The position numbers were made by a program, and so were the translations under genes. A stretch of DNA of 64,000 bases from positions 124,001 to 188,000 of the forward strand of contig JAPZRK010000059.1 in assembly GCA_027531445.1 (NCBI GenBank), written 5' to 3'. How positions within the stretch are numbered: the first letter of the stretch is position 1; every line of letters begins with the position of its first letter. Under the pieces are notes generated by a model. That model worked only from the letters and a program-made list of their open reading frames with translations. It searched no databases and was not told the DNA's origin. The stretch is from Leptospira sp. (lineage in GTDB: Bacteria > Spirochaetota > Leptospiria > Leptospirales > Leptospiraceae). This document shows, one piece after another, positions 45,683-54,893 of the stretch.

Positions 45683-47734
45683 ATGAAACTTTCCTTCCCA
45701 CATCTACTCGTTTCCGCTTTGGTTTTTTTTTCTCCGTTAGTGATCTCTTCACAAACGAAGTCATTGTATTGGGAATCCATCCATGTCGATGCTTATTTGG
45801 ATTCGGATGGCTCGCTATCGATCGAAGAAATTCAAGAAATTAGATTTGATGGAGATTGGAATGGGGCGTATCGCATTTTTGATTTGGGTTGGGGCCAAAA
45901 AATATCTATCCAAGATGTCTTCCGTAAGGATGAATCGGGAAATTGGCAAAAGCTAACAGAAGGCGATTTGGATGAAAAAGATCATTTTGCAATTGATAAA
46001 TTGGAAAATGAAGTAAGATGGCGATCAAGAGAAATGCACGAACCCCCGTTTTCGAATGCCTTGATTGTTTATAAAATCAAAGTTAGATACACAAATATTC
46101 TGAAAAAAAAATCAAACGGTATATTTGCTTTAGATCATGATTTTAGTTTTTCTGATCGAGCAGGTGAAATCAAAAAAATGTCCGTGTCGCTTAACTTACA
46201 TAAGGATTGGAAGTTAGAGAAGAATTTTTTTGATGGATTCTCGAGCACTGCACCTGATGAACCTATTTCCTTTGTTTCCTCTGAACCTTTGTATCCTGGC
46301 GAAACAATGATTCTGAAACTTGATTTTTCCTATAAAGGAAACAATCCAGAAACATTGCCCGGTTCACTATTCATACAATATATACCTAGATTTTCGTTAT
46401 ACTTTTTATTGTTAGCTGGTCTTTGTTTCGTAAATTATTCAATCTATCTCTATTCAAAAAAGATCGGTTTGATGGACGATCCAACGTACATCAAATCTTG
46501 GGACCAATTCAAATCAGTATTGGGAAAATCGGGACCTGAACACATAGCTATTTTATCGGAGACTGGCTTGGTTGGATCTTGGATGACTAGACTCGTTGTA
46601 GAGAAAAAATTAGCGGTCGGCAAGACACAAGGTGGAGCTTTAAAACTTCGTCAACTGATTCCACTTTCTGAATATAGTGCCAAAGACCAATCTATTTTCA
46701 AGGGTTTGTTCGTGAATGACTCAACAGAAGTTACAGCGGAAGATATAAAAGCTTATTATAAATCAAAGCGTACAAGCTACTCATTATTTGATGATATTCA
46801 GATTGAGTATCAAAAAGATTTGGAATCAATGGGATTGGTTGAAAAAAAATCTTCTGTTGTCGAAAAAATATTCTTTTTTTTAACGGATACGATTTTTGCA
46901 AACATGTTTGCGATGTTTTTTACAATGGTTTCGATTTTAGTATCATGTGTTTGGCTCTATCATTATTTGCTAATCGATTATCTCGAGCCCAACGGAGTTA
47001 GCCCTGGAAGATTGTTCGGGACTATATTGTTCGTACTTATTTCAGTCGTGTTGATGAGTGTTTTTGAGGACGTCCATTATGGGTTCCATGATTTGAACCT
47101 TTATCGGAAACGTTACTTTGTCTCTCGATTCATAAGGTCTCTGGTTCCTGGCTTGATTTTGGTGTTTTTTTATTTTTGGAGTTTAGAAATTTCAGATACC
47201 TTAATTTATATTTTACTTTCAATTATAGGTTTTTTGAGTCTCCAGCACCTCTTACGTCATTCACCATACACGCATAAGTTGCAGATACAATCTAGTTTGA
47301 ATGCTCTCGCTCTAAAAAATTATTTGCATTCAAAGTTACTTTCAAGTGAACCATGTGATATTCCTGTAGAGTATTCCTCGTTTATACCGGCGTTTGATTT
47401 GGAGTTTAGCCTTAAGTATCGACATTCTAATCTGAAAATGTCTGATGCTTTCTATTTATATCCCGAATCACAAGTAAGTGATGGAGACTTGAATGTAGCT
47501 AAACCCTCCAACAACATGGATGGAATCCAAATGTCAGGATCTCTGGGTACATCGACCACTGCAGGTAATTCTGCTTCGTTTTCAGGAGAAGGAGGTTTGT
47601 CTGGTGGAGCGGGAGCCAGTGCCTCCTGGTCGGATATGAGTGATTTTTCATCTTCCTCAAGTTATTCTCCACCTAGTTCTAGTTCTTCCGGAGGATCAAG
47701 TAGTTCGGGTGGAGGTGGCGGCGGGGGTTGGTAG
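45683..47734 (+). CDS. DUF2207-like membrane protein with Gly/Ser-rich tail
   Basis: The ATG at 45683 is preferred because it starts a signal peptide (MKLSFPHLLVSALVFFSPLVISS); an open frame reaches 16 codons further. It has 683 residues. The exported N-terminal domain (~25-240) matches DUF2207: SLYWESIHVDAYLDSDGSLSIEEIQEIRF opening (region) and WNGAYRIFDLG. Several membrane helices follow (~250, ~430-520), with a cytoplasmic stretch between. The final ~70 residues are Ser/Gly repeats (SSSSSGGSSSSGG type) ending in GGGGGGGW, the usual end of this family. The function is unknown. Confidence 0.82.
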   Translation: MKLSFPHLLVSALVFFSPLVISSQTKSLYWESIHVDAYLDSDGSLSIEEIQEIRFDGDWNGAYRIFDLGWGQKISIQDVFRKDESGNWQKLTEGDLDEKDHFAIDKLENEVRWRSREMHEPPFSNALIVYKIKVRYTNILKKKSNGIFALDHDFSFSDRAGEIKKMSVSLNLHKDWKLEKNFFDGFSSTAPDEPISFVSSEPLYPGETMILKLDFSYKGNNPETLPGSLFIQYIPRFSLYFLLLAGLCFVNYSIYLYSKKIGLMDDPTYIKSWDQFKSVLGKSGPEHIAILSETGLVGSWMTRLVVEKKLAVGKTQGGALKLRQLIPLSEYSAKDQSIFKGLFVNDSTEVTAEDIKAYYKSKRTSYSLFDDIQIEYQKDLESMGLVEKKSSVVEKIFFFLTDTIFANMFAMFFTMVSILVSCVWLYHYLLIDYLEPNGVSPGRLFGTILFVLISVVLMSVFEDVHYGFHDLNLYRKRYFVSRFIRSLVPGLILVFFYFWSLEISDTLIYILLSIIGFLSLQHLLRHSPYTHKLQIQSSLNALALKNYLHSKLLSSEPCDIPVEYSSFIPAFDLEFSLKYRHSNLKMSDAFYLYPESQVSDGDLNVAKPSNNMDGIQMSGSLGTSTTAGNSASFSGEGGLSGGAGASASWSDMSDFSSSSSYSPPSSSSSGGSSSSGGGGGGGW

Positions 47735-47736
47735 GT

Positions 47737-48618
47737 TTACAAATTCTTACGGAAAAATTCGACGCTTCTTTTTTCGGATTCTTTTTGATTTGTATTCCAT
47801 ATTCGTTCATGCCTGTTGCAACTTGGTATCCACAGTTCCTTAGGTTCTTTTGCGGCAGCAAACAAACGATTTGCGTGACTGACATCGACGTAATCATCTT
47901 TGTCACAATGAAAGATAGAAATGGGCCTCGGTGAAATGTTTGTGATACTTTTTTCTGGAAGAACACTTGCTATGTCCATACTACCTCTGAGATTAAGCAC
48001 TTCTCGCACAACAGGGATAAGGGGATAGTACGGGATTCCAAAATCTCTTTTGGCAGATTCAGATAGGACATCCATTGCAGACGCATAACCACTGCTAAAT
48101 AAACCAGCTTTCACCCTAGAATCTTTTTCCATTGTGATGATGCTTGTTGCGGCTCCCATAGAGAAGCCAAAAAGTCCGACCGATTCTAATTTTTTTTCAT
48201 TTATAAGATAATCGATTCCAGCAATCACATCGTTGGGTTCATAATACCCCATGCTCGCAAATGAACCTGAATTTCTTCGTAAGCTGATCGCAAGTAGGTT
48301 AAAGCCTGCTTTATGCAAAGACTCTGCAAATCTCAACCCTTCATTTTTGGAGCCGCCATGGCCGTGGACAAAAATAATGCCCTTCTTTGACCCGGCGGAA
48401 GGAATGTACCAACTTTCTAATGAGAGCCCATCCGGAGTTTGAATCGAAACCGACTCGAATTCCAAATTGATCTCCTTAGGCGTTTGGCAGAAAACATGGT
48501 GTTCCGTATTGCAGTTGACCTTTGGGTAGAGGACGAGCGAGGAAAAATACCAAGGTACGGATGCGCAGATGATCAAAATGAAGATTAAAATGGCGATCTT
48601 GTTTCGATTTTTTGTCAT
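47737..48618 (-). CDS. Membrane-anchored alpha/beta hydrolase
   Basis: A 293-residue protein with an N-terminal hydrophobic anchor (~9-30). The hydrolase core is in the S9/DUF1749-like group: FVHGHGGSKNEG (~83), GFSMGAATSI (nucleophile elbow, ~151), KDDYVDVSHA (acid, ~247) and a final His in NRHERIW. It probably acts on the periplasmic face. It overlaps nothing and converges with the DUF2207 gene, leaving two bases. Confidence 0.85.
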   Translation of the reverse strand: MTKNRNKIAILIFILIICASVPWYFSSLVLYPKVNCNTEHHVFCQTPKEINLEFESVSIQTPDGLSLESWYIPSAGSKKGIIFVHGHGGSKNEGLRFAESLHKAGFNLLAISLRRNSGSFASMGYYEPNDVIAGIDYLINEKKLESVGLFGFSMGAATSIITMEKDSRVKAGLFSSGYASAMDVLSESAKRDFGIPYYPLIPVVREVLNLRGSMDIASVLPEKSITNISPRPISIFHCDKDDYVDVSHANRLFAAAKEPKELWIPSCNRHERIWNTNQKESEKRSVEFFRKNL

Positions 48619-48751
48619 ATCCCGAAGGTTATCATTTCAAACAATATTTGTAAAGATCCATTTATGATGGATCTGTCTATTTTCGCTTTCAAAGGTCTTG
48701 CATTTATGACAGGAAGTGATGAACTTAGTATCGAAGTGAACCTTGCCTAAC

Positions 48752-49960
48752 ATGAAATCAAACCCAAGCATTGAAATCTCTGGAACTTGCCAAAATAAAT
48801 TTAAGCCTGTTCAAACAGCATTCCTTGAAAATTTCAAAAATCTAGATGAGGTGGGTGCCGCCCTCACTATCTTTCATAAAGGCAAAAAGGTAGTTGATAT
48901 TTGGGGTGGTCTAAAAAATCAAAATACAAGCGAACCTTGGTTAGAAGATACAATGGTTTCCTTTTTTTCAGTAACGAAAGGTATAACCGCCTTGTGTTTT
49001 TTAATTTTGGCTGATCGGAAGAAAGTCGATTATGAAAAATTAGTTTCCTCGTATTGGCCCGAATTTGGAAAGCATGGAAAGGAAAAGATCACCGTACGCC
49101 AGTTGTTGGAACATACGGCAGGTTTACATGCACTGGATACAAAGTTGAAGTTAAGTGATTTTTGGCTCCATTATGACAAAGTGTATGAAGCGATGATTCA
49201 ACAGGTTCCCGCTTGGGAGCCAGGAACAAAACAAGGATATGGTGCTCAGATTTGGGGTGCATATGCGGCAGAACTTTTTCGTAGAATCGCGGATGAGTCT
49301 TGTGGTACATTCTTTCAACGAGAAGTGGCATCAAAACTCAATCTAAATCTATTTTTGGGCATTCCTTATCATCACTCAAATAAGGTGGCAACGATCTACC
49401 CGATCTCAAATATTGCACGCATTATGAAAATCATTCCGCAGATTATTTCGGGAGAAGGTTGCGAGGGTAGGGCTGGTCGAGCTGTCTTGCGTGGGAAAAG
49501 TGAAGTTAGTAGAGCCTATATGAATCCTTCTGTGGGAATGAAAGGTCTCGAAACTTTTAACGATCCAAATGTACAATCCAAAGAATTACTTTGGGCAAAT
49601 GGGATCGGTGATGCTCGGAGCCTTGCTTCCATTTTTAATGTGCTTGCGATGGGAGGTAAACTAGGTAAGATTCAGTTTGTGAGCCCGAATACTTTGAAGA
49701 AAGTGACCGCGAAAAAAGAATTGAAGTATGATGAAGTCATTCATAAAAATCTGGGATGGAATTTTGGATTTTTGAAAGAAGAAGATGGTCTATTTTCGCC
49801 TAATTCTGAAACCTTTGGTCATGCGGGAATGGGGGGAAGTCTTGCCTTTGCTGATACGAAGGCTCAGATTTCTTTTGGATATGTAACTAGTAAAATGGAC
49901 TACCGAGTCAGAGCACCGAAGACACTTGCTCTTTGTCAGGCGGTATATAAGTGCATTTAG
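48752..49960 (+). CDS. Serine hydrolase of the beta-lactamase/EstB family
   Basis: The ATG at 48752 is chosen over an in-frame TTG 9 bases earlier; neither has a good ribosome site. It has 402 residues and no signal peptide. The S-x-x-K motif is SVTKG (~73), the Tyr of the second motif is in KQGYGAQIWG (~160), and GHAGMGGS near 360 stands for the third (KTG-like) motif. Members are esterases or transesterases more often than lactamases. It overlaps the next gene by 10 bases, so it probably shares an operon with the lipase and catalase-like genes. Confidence 0.88.
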   Translation: MKSNPSIEISGTCQNKFKPVQTAFLENFKNLDEVGAALTIFHKGKKVVDIWGGLKNQNTSEPWLEDTMVSFFSVTKGITALCFLILADRKKVDYEKLVSSYWPEFGKHGKEKITVRQLLEHTAGLHALDTKLKLSDFWLHYDKVYEAMIQQVPAWEPGTKQGYGAQIWGAYAAELFRRIADESCGTFFQREVASKLNLNLFLGIPYHHSNKVATIYPISNIARIMKIIPQIISGEGCEGRAGRAVLRGKSEVSRAYMNPSVGMKGLETFNDPNVQSKELLWANGIGDARSLASIFNVLAMGGKLGKIQFVSPNTLKKVTAKKELKYDEVIHKNLGWNFGFLKEEDGLFSPNSETFGHAGMGGSLAFADTKAQISFGYVTSKMDYRVRAPKTLALCQAVYKCI

Positions 49961-51162
49961 CTTCGTTTTTATTTTTCGCATTACTTCTCTTTGTTGGCTG
50001 TAGAACTCAAATCCCAACGGACTTATCTGAGGTAAAGTTAAAAACTCAAATTCAGAGAACTCACAAACCTGTCGTTTTTGTTCCTGGTATTAAAGGCTCT
50101 TTTCTTCAAGATGTTGATAATTCAACTTATTGGTTGAATTCTCCGCAGGCATTAGGGCTTTCAACTCCCGATTTAAGACTAGTCGGTAATTCAAAAAATC
50201 TTGAGCCAAAAGGTGCCATTGATCGCATAACGGCAATACCATTTATTTTAGATGTGGCGATCTACGCACCCTGGTTGGGAAATGCATCCTCGTTCGAGAA
50301 TGTAGATTTTTATGTTTTTTCTTATGATTGGCGCAAAGACAATTTAAAAACTAGAGATCGATTGTCGGCTTTTTTGGCCGAGATCGGGAAACATTATGAG
50401 GAAAAACCCATTCTCATTGGTCACTCGATGGGCGGTATGTTATCCTTTTCTGCGACAAATCAGAATCCAAAACTTGTTTCCAAACTGGTTTTAGTTGCTG
50501 TCCCTTTCCGTGGTGGGATCGGTTATATGAAAGACCTTTACGTTGGTAACCCAACAGGATTGAATTCAAAAATCCAAGCTCCCTGTGTGATTGCAAAATA
50601 TGAATCTGTTTACAGTTTTTTTCCAAGAATCAATACAAATGATTCGCAAGGTCTTGTCTTAAATGAATCCGACCAAGTCATACCACTCGACTTTTTTAAG
50701 GAATCTGTTTGGCGCGAACATCAATTAGGTTTTTATTCAAAACAGTGCAAACAAGAAGAAATTCCAACACCATCTGAGTTTCAAGTGATTCTCAATCGGG
50801 CAAAAGAGTTCCGACAAAGTTTGGATTTGACACCTCAGTTTTTGAAGTCTGTTCCGCCTGTCCTTGTAATCCATGCTGACAATCGACCGACACGCAAAGC
50901 CTTCAAACGAATGAAACAGACAGAATTAAAAGAGAATCAACAGCAAAGTTTTTACTGGGATTTAGAAGTTGTTCCGCGTGAAGCTGGTGATGGCAGTGTG
51001 TTGTACCAGCATAGTCTTCCTCCTGATGGTTTCACATACACTACCTTTAAATCACAATTCGAACACAGTGTTATATTGAACGATGAATCAGTTCAAAAAA
51101 GTATTTTTGATTTTTTAAATGAGCCGACAAACGAAAATTTAATGAAAGGTAAAGGAAAATAA
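49951..51162 (+). CDS. LCAT-like lipase/acyltransferase lipoprotein
   Basis: A 403-residue protein with a GTG start and lipoprotein signal (LLLFVGC). The hydrolase core has VVFVPGIKGSFL (~42), the long DWR element FSYDWRKDNLKTRDRL (~128), the nucleophile elbow GHSMGGM (~157), and a late Asp/His region with GDGSVLYQHS and EHSVIL. It is of the lecithin:cholesterol acyltransferase group, acting on phospholipid or sterol esters at the membrane surface. It is followed one base later by the catalase-like gene. Confidence 0.88.
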   Translation: MHLASFLFFALLLFVGCRTQIPTDLSEVKLKTQIQRTHKPVVFVPGIKGSFLQDVDNSTYWLNSPQALGLSTPDLRLVGNSKNLEPKGAIDRITAIPFILDVAIYAPWLGNASSFENVDFYVFSYDWRKDNLKTRDRLSAFLAEIGKHYEEKPILIGHSMGGMLSFSATNQNPKLVSKLVLVAVPFRGGIGYMKDLYVGNPTGLNSKIQAPCVIAKYESVYSFFPRINTNDSQGLVLNESDQVIPLDFFKESVWREHQLGFYSKQCKQEEIPTPSEFQVILNRAKEFRQSLDLTPQFLKSVPPVLVIHADNRPTRKAFKRMKQTELKENQQQSFYWDLEVVPREAGDGSVLYQHSLPPDGFTYTTFKSQFEHSVILNDESVQKSIFDFLNEPTNENLMKGKGK

Positions 51163-51163
51163 G

Positions 51164-52141
51164 ATGAAGCAACCAAACAAAGATTGGAAAGAAGTGATTC
51201 TACCAAATGAAGAAGAAATATTTAAAAAGTATTCTGATCGATTTATCCAACTGCAACGAAAAAAAAATGCAGAACATGGTCGGGGAAGAGGACTCCATCG
51301 CAAACAAATATTGGCTCTAACTGCAAGTTTGGAGATCAAAAAAGACATACCTGATTATGCGAAAGTAGGACTTTTTGCAAAACCTAATACATATTCGACT
51401 CATATTCGGCTATCAAATGGCGGTATGGATCGGAAAGCGGATACTGTTCCCGACATACGGGGATTTGCGATCAAAGTATTGGGAGTAAATGGTGAAGGTG
51501 CTTTGGGTGGAAAAACTAACTCTCAAGATTTTTTACTGATCAATCATTCCACATTCTCTTTACCTGACTTTGAGTCTTTTATCAAATTGGTTTTGGCATT
51601 GGGAAACGGTATAGGTTCTCTTTTCAGCTACCTGATATCCACTTATGGTTTCATTGGAGCCATAAAAAAAATGGGTGATACGGTAAAAACTATGGGAAAA
51701 CCTTTTAGTGGTTTTGCTACCGAGTCCTTTCATTCTGCCGCTCCAATATCTGCGGGTGATTATGCGATCAAAGTAAGACTACAGCCAACGAAAACAGAAG
51801 CACCAAAGAAGAAAGAATCATGGGCAATTGATTTCAGAGATCACCTCAAAAACGGAGACATTACATATGATCTCCAAATTCAATTTTTTGTAGATGATGC
51901 CACAACCCCGATAGAAAATCCAACGATTGAATGGCCAGAATCCCAAAGTCCATTTATCACTGTGGGACGTTTAACCGTCTCCATGCAGGATGTTGATTTA
52001 GAAAATTCTTCCGAATTTGCAAAAGAGATAAATTTGGCCAAATTTGATCCTTGGAATGCCCTCATCGAACACAAACCACTGGGACAAATAATGAGAGCAC
52101 GTAAGCACTACTATTTTTTGAGTCAGAAAGAGCGAGAGTAG
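51164..52141 (+). CDS. Small catalase-related haem protein
   Basis: A 325-residue protein of the mini-catalase group, much shorter than true catalases. The distal His region is EHGRGRGLHRKQ (~32), the strand HIRLSNGG (~77) and DIRGFAIKVLGV (~93) follow, and INHSTF (~122) replaces the usual NNTPVF. The C-terminus HKPLGQIMRARKHYYF near 305 matches the HxPxGxxNRxR end that carries the proximal Tyr in short catalases. Such proteins are hydroperoxidases, often for organic peroxides. It directly follows the lipase gene, suggesting lipid peroxide metabolism. Confidence 0.8.
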   Translation: MKQPNKDWKEVILPNEEEIFKKYSDRFIQLQRKKNAEHGRGRGLHRKQILALTASLEIKKDIPDYAKVGLFAKPNTYSTHIRLSNGGMDRKADTVPDIRGFAIKVLGVNGEGALGGKTNSQDFLLINHSTFSLPDFESFIKLVLALGNGIGSLFSYLISTYGFIGAIKKMGDTVKTMGKPFSGFATESFHSAAPISAGDYAIKVRLQPTKTEAPKKKESWAIDFRDHLKNGDITYDLQIQFFVDDATTPIENPTIEWPESQSPFITVGRLTVSMQDVDLENSSEFAKEINLAKFDPWNALIEHKPLGQIMRARKHYYFLSQKERE

Positions 52142-52177
52142 GATTCAATTACTATGATAATTACATAGTTTATTTTC

Positions 52178-53533
52178 ATGATACCCATACCAGAACTCAT
52201 TTCAATCTTGAGAAACGTGGATCTCTTTGCGGAGATCCCAGAGGCATCGATCGAATCGATTGCACAATCTCTCAAAGAGGTTCACTACAAAAAAGGTGAG
52301 ATGATCATACAAAAAGGAGAATCAGGTACATGTATGTATGTGATTTACTCTGGAAGGGTATTCGTTCATTTTGAAGATACAAAAGTAGCAGAAATAGGGG
52401 CGAGGCAGACATTTGGAGAATTTTCACTTCTCAATTCAGACCCCCGCAACGCTTCTATCAGTGCACTAGAAGATACGCATCTTTTAAGATTAGACCAACA
52501 TGATTTTTACAAAATTATGGGTAATAGTACAGAGTTTATGCGAGGTGTCATTCGTATACTCATTGAAAGATTGGCGGAACAAAATAAAGAATTGATAGAC
52601 ACGCTTAAAAAAAGAGAAGTCGAACTCACTCGTCAAGTAGAAGAACAGACCAAAGATTTGATCAATGCAATTTTAGAAATCAAATCTCAGAACGACGATC
52701 TTGAAAAGTATAACAAAGAAATCATCAACCAAAAGGCAATCATTGAGGAGAAAAATCATCATATAACGGAAAGCATTCGTTATGCGAGAACAATTCAACA
52801 ATCTATTTTACCGTCTACGGAATTGATTTCTTGGACTCTTCCAGATTCTTTTATTCTCTTTAAACCTAGAGATGTAGTAAGTGGTGATTTTTATTGGTTT
52901 GCAAGTAAAACTATTTTATATGAAAACACCGAGGAAACGGTTGTGATCATTGCGGCGGCGGATTGTACGGGTCATGGAGTACCTGGTGCCTTTATGTCTA
53001 TGATCGGTAGTAGTTTATTGAATGATATAGTCAATGCACGAGGAGTCATTGAACCAGACGAAATACTAAACCTATTACATCGCGGAGTACGATATTCACT
53101 AAACCAAGAACAGACGGAAAGTCGTGATGGAATGGATATCTCCCTGTGCACGATTCATCTTGAAAGAAAGATACTTAAATATGCTGGAGCCATGAATTCT
53201 CTTTATTATATTCAAAATGAAGAAATGAGAGAAATAAAGGCAGATCGCAGATCGATAGGTGGGAGTCAAAAGGAAGAACAACGAATCTTTACAAAGCACG
53301 AATTGGACATCTCGACTCCAACTACCTTTTATTTGACGACCGATGGATATCTCGATCAGTTCAGTGGACTGGATCACAAAAAGTTTATGTCCAAACGATT
53401 TAAAGATCTGACATTTGAGATTCACAACCAACCGATGAGTGATCAAAAAATCCATTTTGATAAAACAATACAGACTTGGATGGATGGTTGTGAGCAAATT
53501 GACGATATCTTGGTGATAGGTGTGCGCATCTAA
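52178..53533 (+). CDS. Cyclic-nucleotide-binding SpoIIE/PP2C phosphatase
   Basis: A 451-residue cytoplasmic protein. The CNB domain (~1-130) has the full phosphate-binding cassette FGEFSLLNSDPRNAS (~88), with the Arg intact. A coiled coil follows (~130-200). The PP2C/SpoIIE domain (~215-450) has YARTIQQSILPS, GDFYWF, DCTGHGVPGAFMSM and, late, GCEQIDDILVIG. Binding of cAMP or cGMP would plausibly gate dephosphorylation of a regulatory protein. No kinase partner is next to it. Confidence 0.9.
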   Translation: MIPIPELISILRNVDLFAEIPEASIESIAQSLKEVHYKKGEMIIQKGESGTCMYVIYSGRVFVHFEDTKVAEIGARQTFGEFSLLNSDPRNASISALEDTHLLRLDQHDFYKIMGNSTEFMRGVIRILIERLAEQNKELIDTLKKREVELTRQVEEQTKDLINAILEIKSQNDDLEKYNKEIINQKAIIEEKNHHITESIRYARTIQQSILPSTELISWTLPDSFILFKPRDVVSGDFYWFASKTILYENTEETVVIIAAADCTGHGVPGAFMSMIGSSLLNDIVNARGVIEPDEILNLLHRGVRYSLNQEQTESRDGMDISLCTIHLERKILKYAGAMNSLYYIQNEEMREIKADRRSIGGSQKEEQRIFTKHELDISTPTTFYLTTDGYLDQFSGLDHKKFMSKRFKDLTFEIHNQPMSDQKIHFDKTIQTWMDGCEQIDDILVIGVRI

Positions 53534-53592
53534 TTTAAATTTCTAAGTCGATTGTCTGTTGACAAAATTGAAATTTATTATCTAAAGAATGA

Positions 53593-54015
53593 ATGAAAAT
53601 TACATGGTTGTTGATTCTTTTTTTCGTCATTCCACTTTCTGCCAATCCTCAAGAAAAATCATCTGAGCTTTGCTCTTGTTTAAAAAAAGCAAAAGATTCT
53701 GGTACATCAGAAGACAAAGGTGCTTGCCTGAATATGAGGGAAAAGCATGTCAAACAATTGAAGAAAGGTTCCAAAAACTACACGGTCTATATTGAATCAC
53801 TTCAAAAATGCGAACGAAGTTTAGAAGGATCTGAGTCCATTGACCCTACACTTTCAGCAGATCAGAAGGCGGCAAAAGTTTGTGAGTGCTTTCAAAAATC
53901 TGCAAAAAGCGATCGTATGCTTTGTTTTCGGCTCCAAAGTGAATATGGAAAAACCATATCAGACGATGAAGCCAGACAAAATTTCAATCAAAGCTCAAAT
54001 AGTTGTGACAAGTAG
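53593..54015 (+). CDS. Small exported Cys-containing hypothetical protein
   Basis: A 140-residue protein with a signal peptide (MKITWLLILFFVIPLSANP). The mature part has a regular set of cysteines: CSCLKKAK, GACLN, QKCERS, CECFQ, MLCFR and SCDK, arranged as two similar helical repeats, each starting with a C-x-C-h or C-x-C-F motif. This suggests two disulphide-linked helical hairpins in the periplasm. A TTGACA lies 34 bases upstream. No family is recognised. Confidence 0.65.
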   Translation: MKITWLLILFFVIPLSANPQEKSSELCSCLKKAKDSGTSEDKGACLNMREKHVKQLKKGSKNYTVYIESLQKCERSLEGSESIDPTLSADQKAAKVCECFQKSAKSDRMLCFRLQSEYGKTISDDEARQNFNQSSNSCDK

Positions 54016-54018
54016 GCT

Positions 54019-54774
54019 TTAAGCCTTTTCCAAACTCCACCTACGCCTTAAGTCTTCGCGAGTTAAATTTTCTCTTTGTAGAGTTTCTTCGAAGACTTGG
54101 CGTTTCGAGAGATATGTTTTTATAAATGGCAATTCTAGTCTAGCTATCGTATATCCAGTATTAGGTTCGCTATAAATAGTTAGGAGTCTTCGGTCTATTC
54201 CATACTGTGACATCAAGATTCCAACGAGAGTGATACCCAAACCTGCGCCTTCTGTTTCATCAGAGTGTTGTAAAAAAAATTGTGGAAGGTTATCAAACTC
54301 TTTCGCTAGTTGAAATTTTTCTCTGATTCGTATTTCTTCTATTGGAAGGAGAGCAAAGTTATTGGATACCCGTGCGATGAGTCTCTCTTTGTTTGCATCG
54401 AAAGATATCTTTGTCTGAATCCGTCTCTCCTTCATTTTTTCGCGAAAGTAAGTAAAATTACGCCCAATGATACTCGCCTTAAATGATTTCATCATCTCGA
54501 CTTCATCAGGCGCGATGCCTTCATTATTCATCTTCAATTCATCAAAAACAATACGTTTGATCGCCGCCTTTGTTGAATTCATCACAAATTCTTTACATGC
54601 AGTGTAAACCAACTCAATTAGCTCGGACTGATTGTGATGTGTCATAATCGCTTGGATGATGTAGGCTAGCTTTTCCTCTCCGGAATCATCCAAAAATCTG
54701 GTGTAATAGGAGATTTTCCGATTTTTTAATACACTTGAATCGACAGTATGTTGGAAACGATTGCTCAGTGTCAT
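54019..54774 (-). CDS. Histidine-kinase-type ATPase protein
   Basis: A start at ATG 54774 (GAGAG upstream) is preferred; a TTG at 54852 would add 26 residues. The protein is ~251 residues. An N-box-like element (CKEFVMNSTKAAIKR, with the essential Asn) and a G-box (TEGAGLGITLVGIL) indicate a GHKL ATPase, but the H-box of a histidine kinase is not obvious. It may be an anti-sigma-type kinase or a histidine kinase lacking its sensor. A possible partner is the PP2C gene at 52178, 0.5 kb away on the other strand. Confidence 0.65.
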   Translation of the reverse strand: MTLSNRFQHTVDSSVLKNRKISYYTRFLDDSGEEKLAYIIQAIMTHHNQSELIELVYTACKEFVMNSTKAAIKRIVFDELKMNNEGIAPDEVEMMKSFKASIIGRNFTYFREKMKERRIQTKISFDANKERLIARVSNNFALLPIEEIRIREKFQLAKEFDNLPQFFLQHSDETEGAGLGITLVGILMSQYGIDRRLLTIYSEPNTGYTIARLELPFIKTYLSKRQVFEETLQRENLTREDLRRRWSLEKA

Positions 54775-54893
54775 TTTACTCTCGGATTTCCCTAAGTATT
54801 GGGTAATTTTTAGGAATTCGTCAAACAGAAATCGCTTGAATTCGAATTTCAAGTCGACAAAAATGCAAAAACTTTCATTCTATAGGACCCCAT

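Noticed and set aside
53559..53584. TTGACA and a TATCTA-like box before the Cys-containing exported protein
   Set aside because: The spacing is only about 13-14 bases, too short for a normal sigma-70 promoter.
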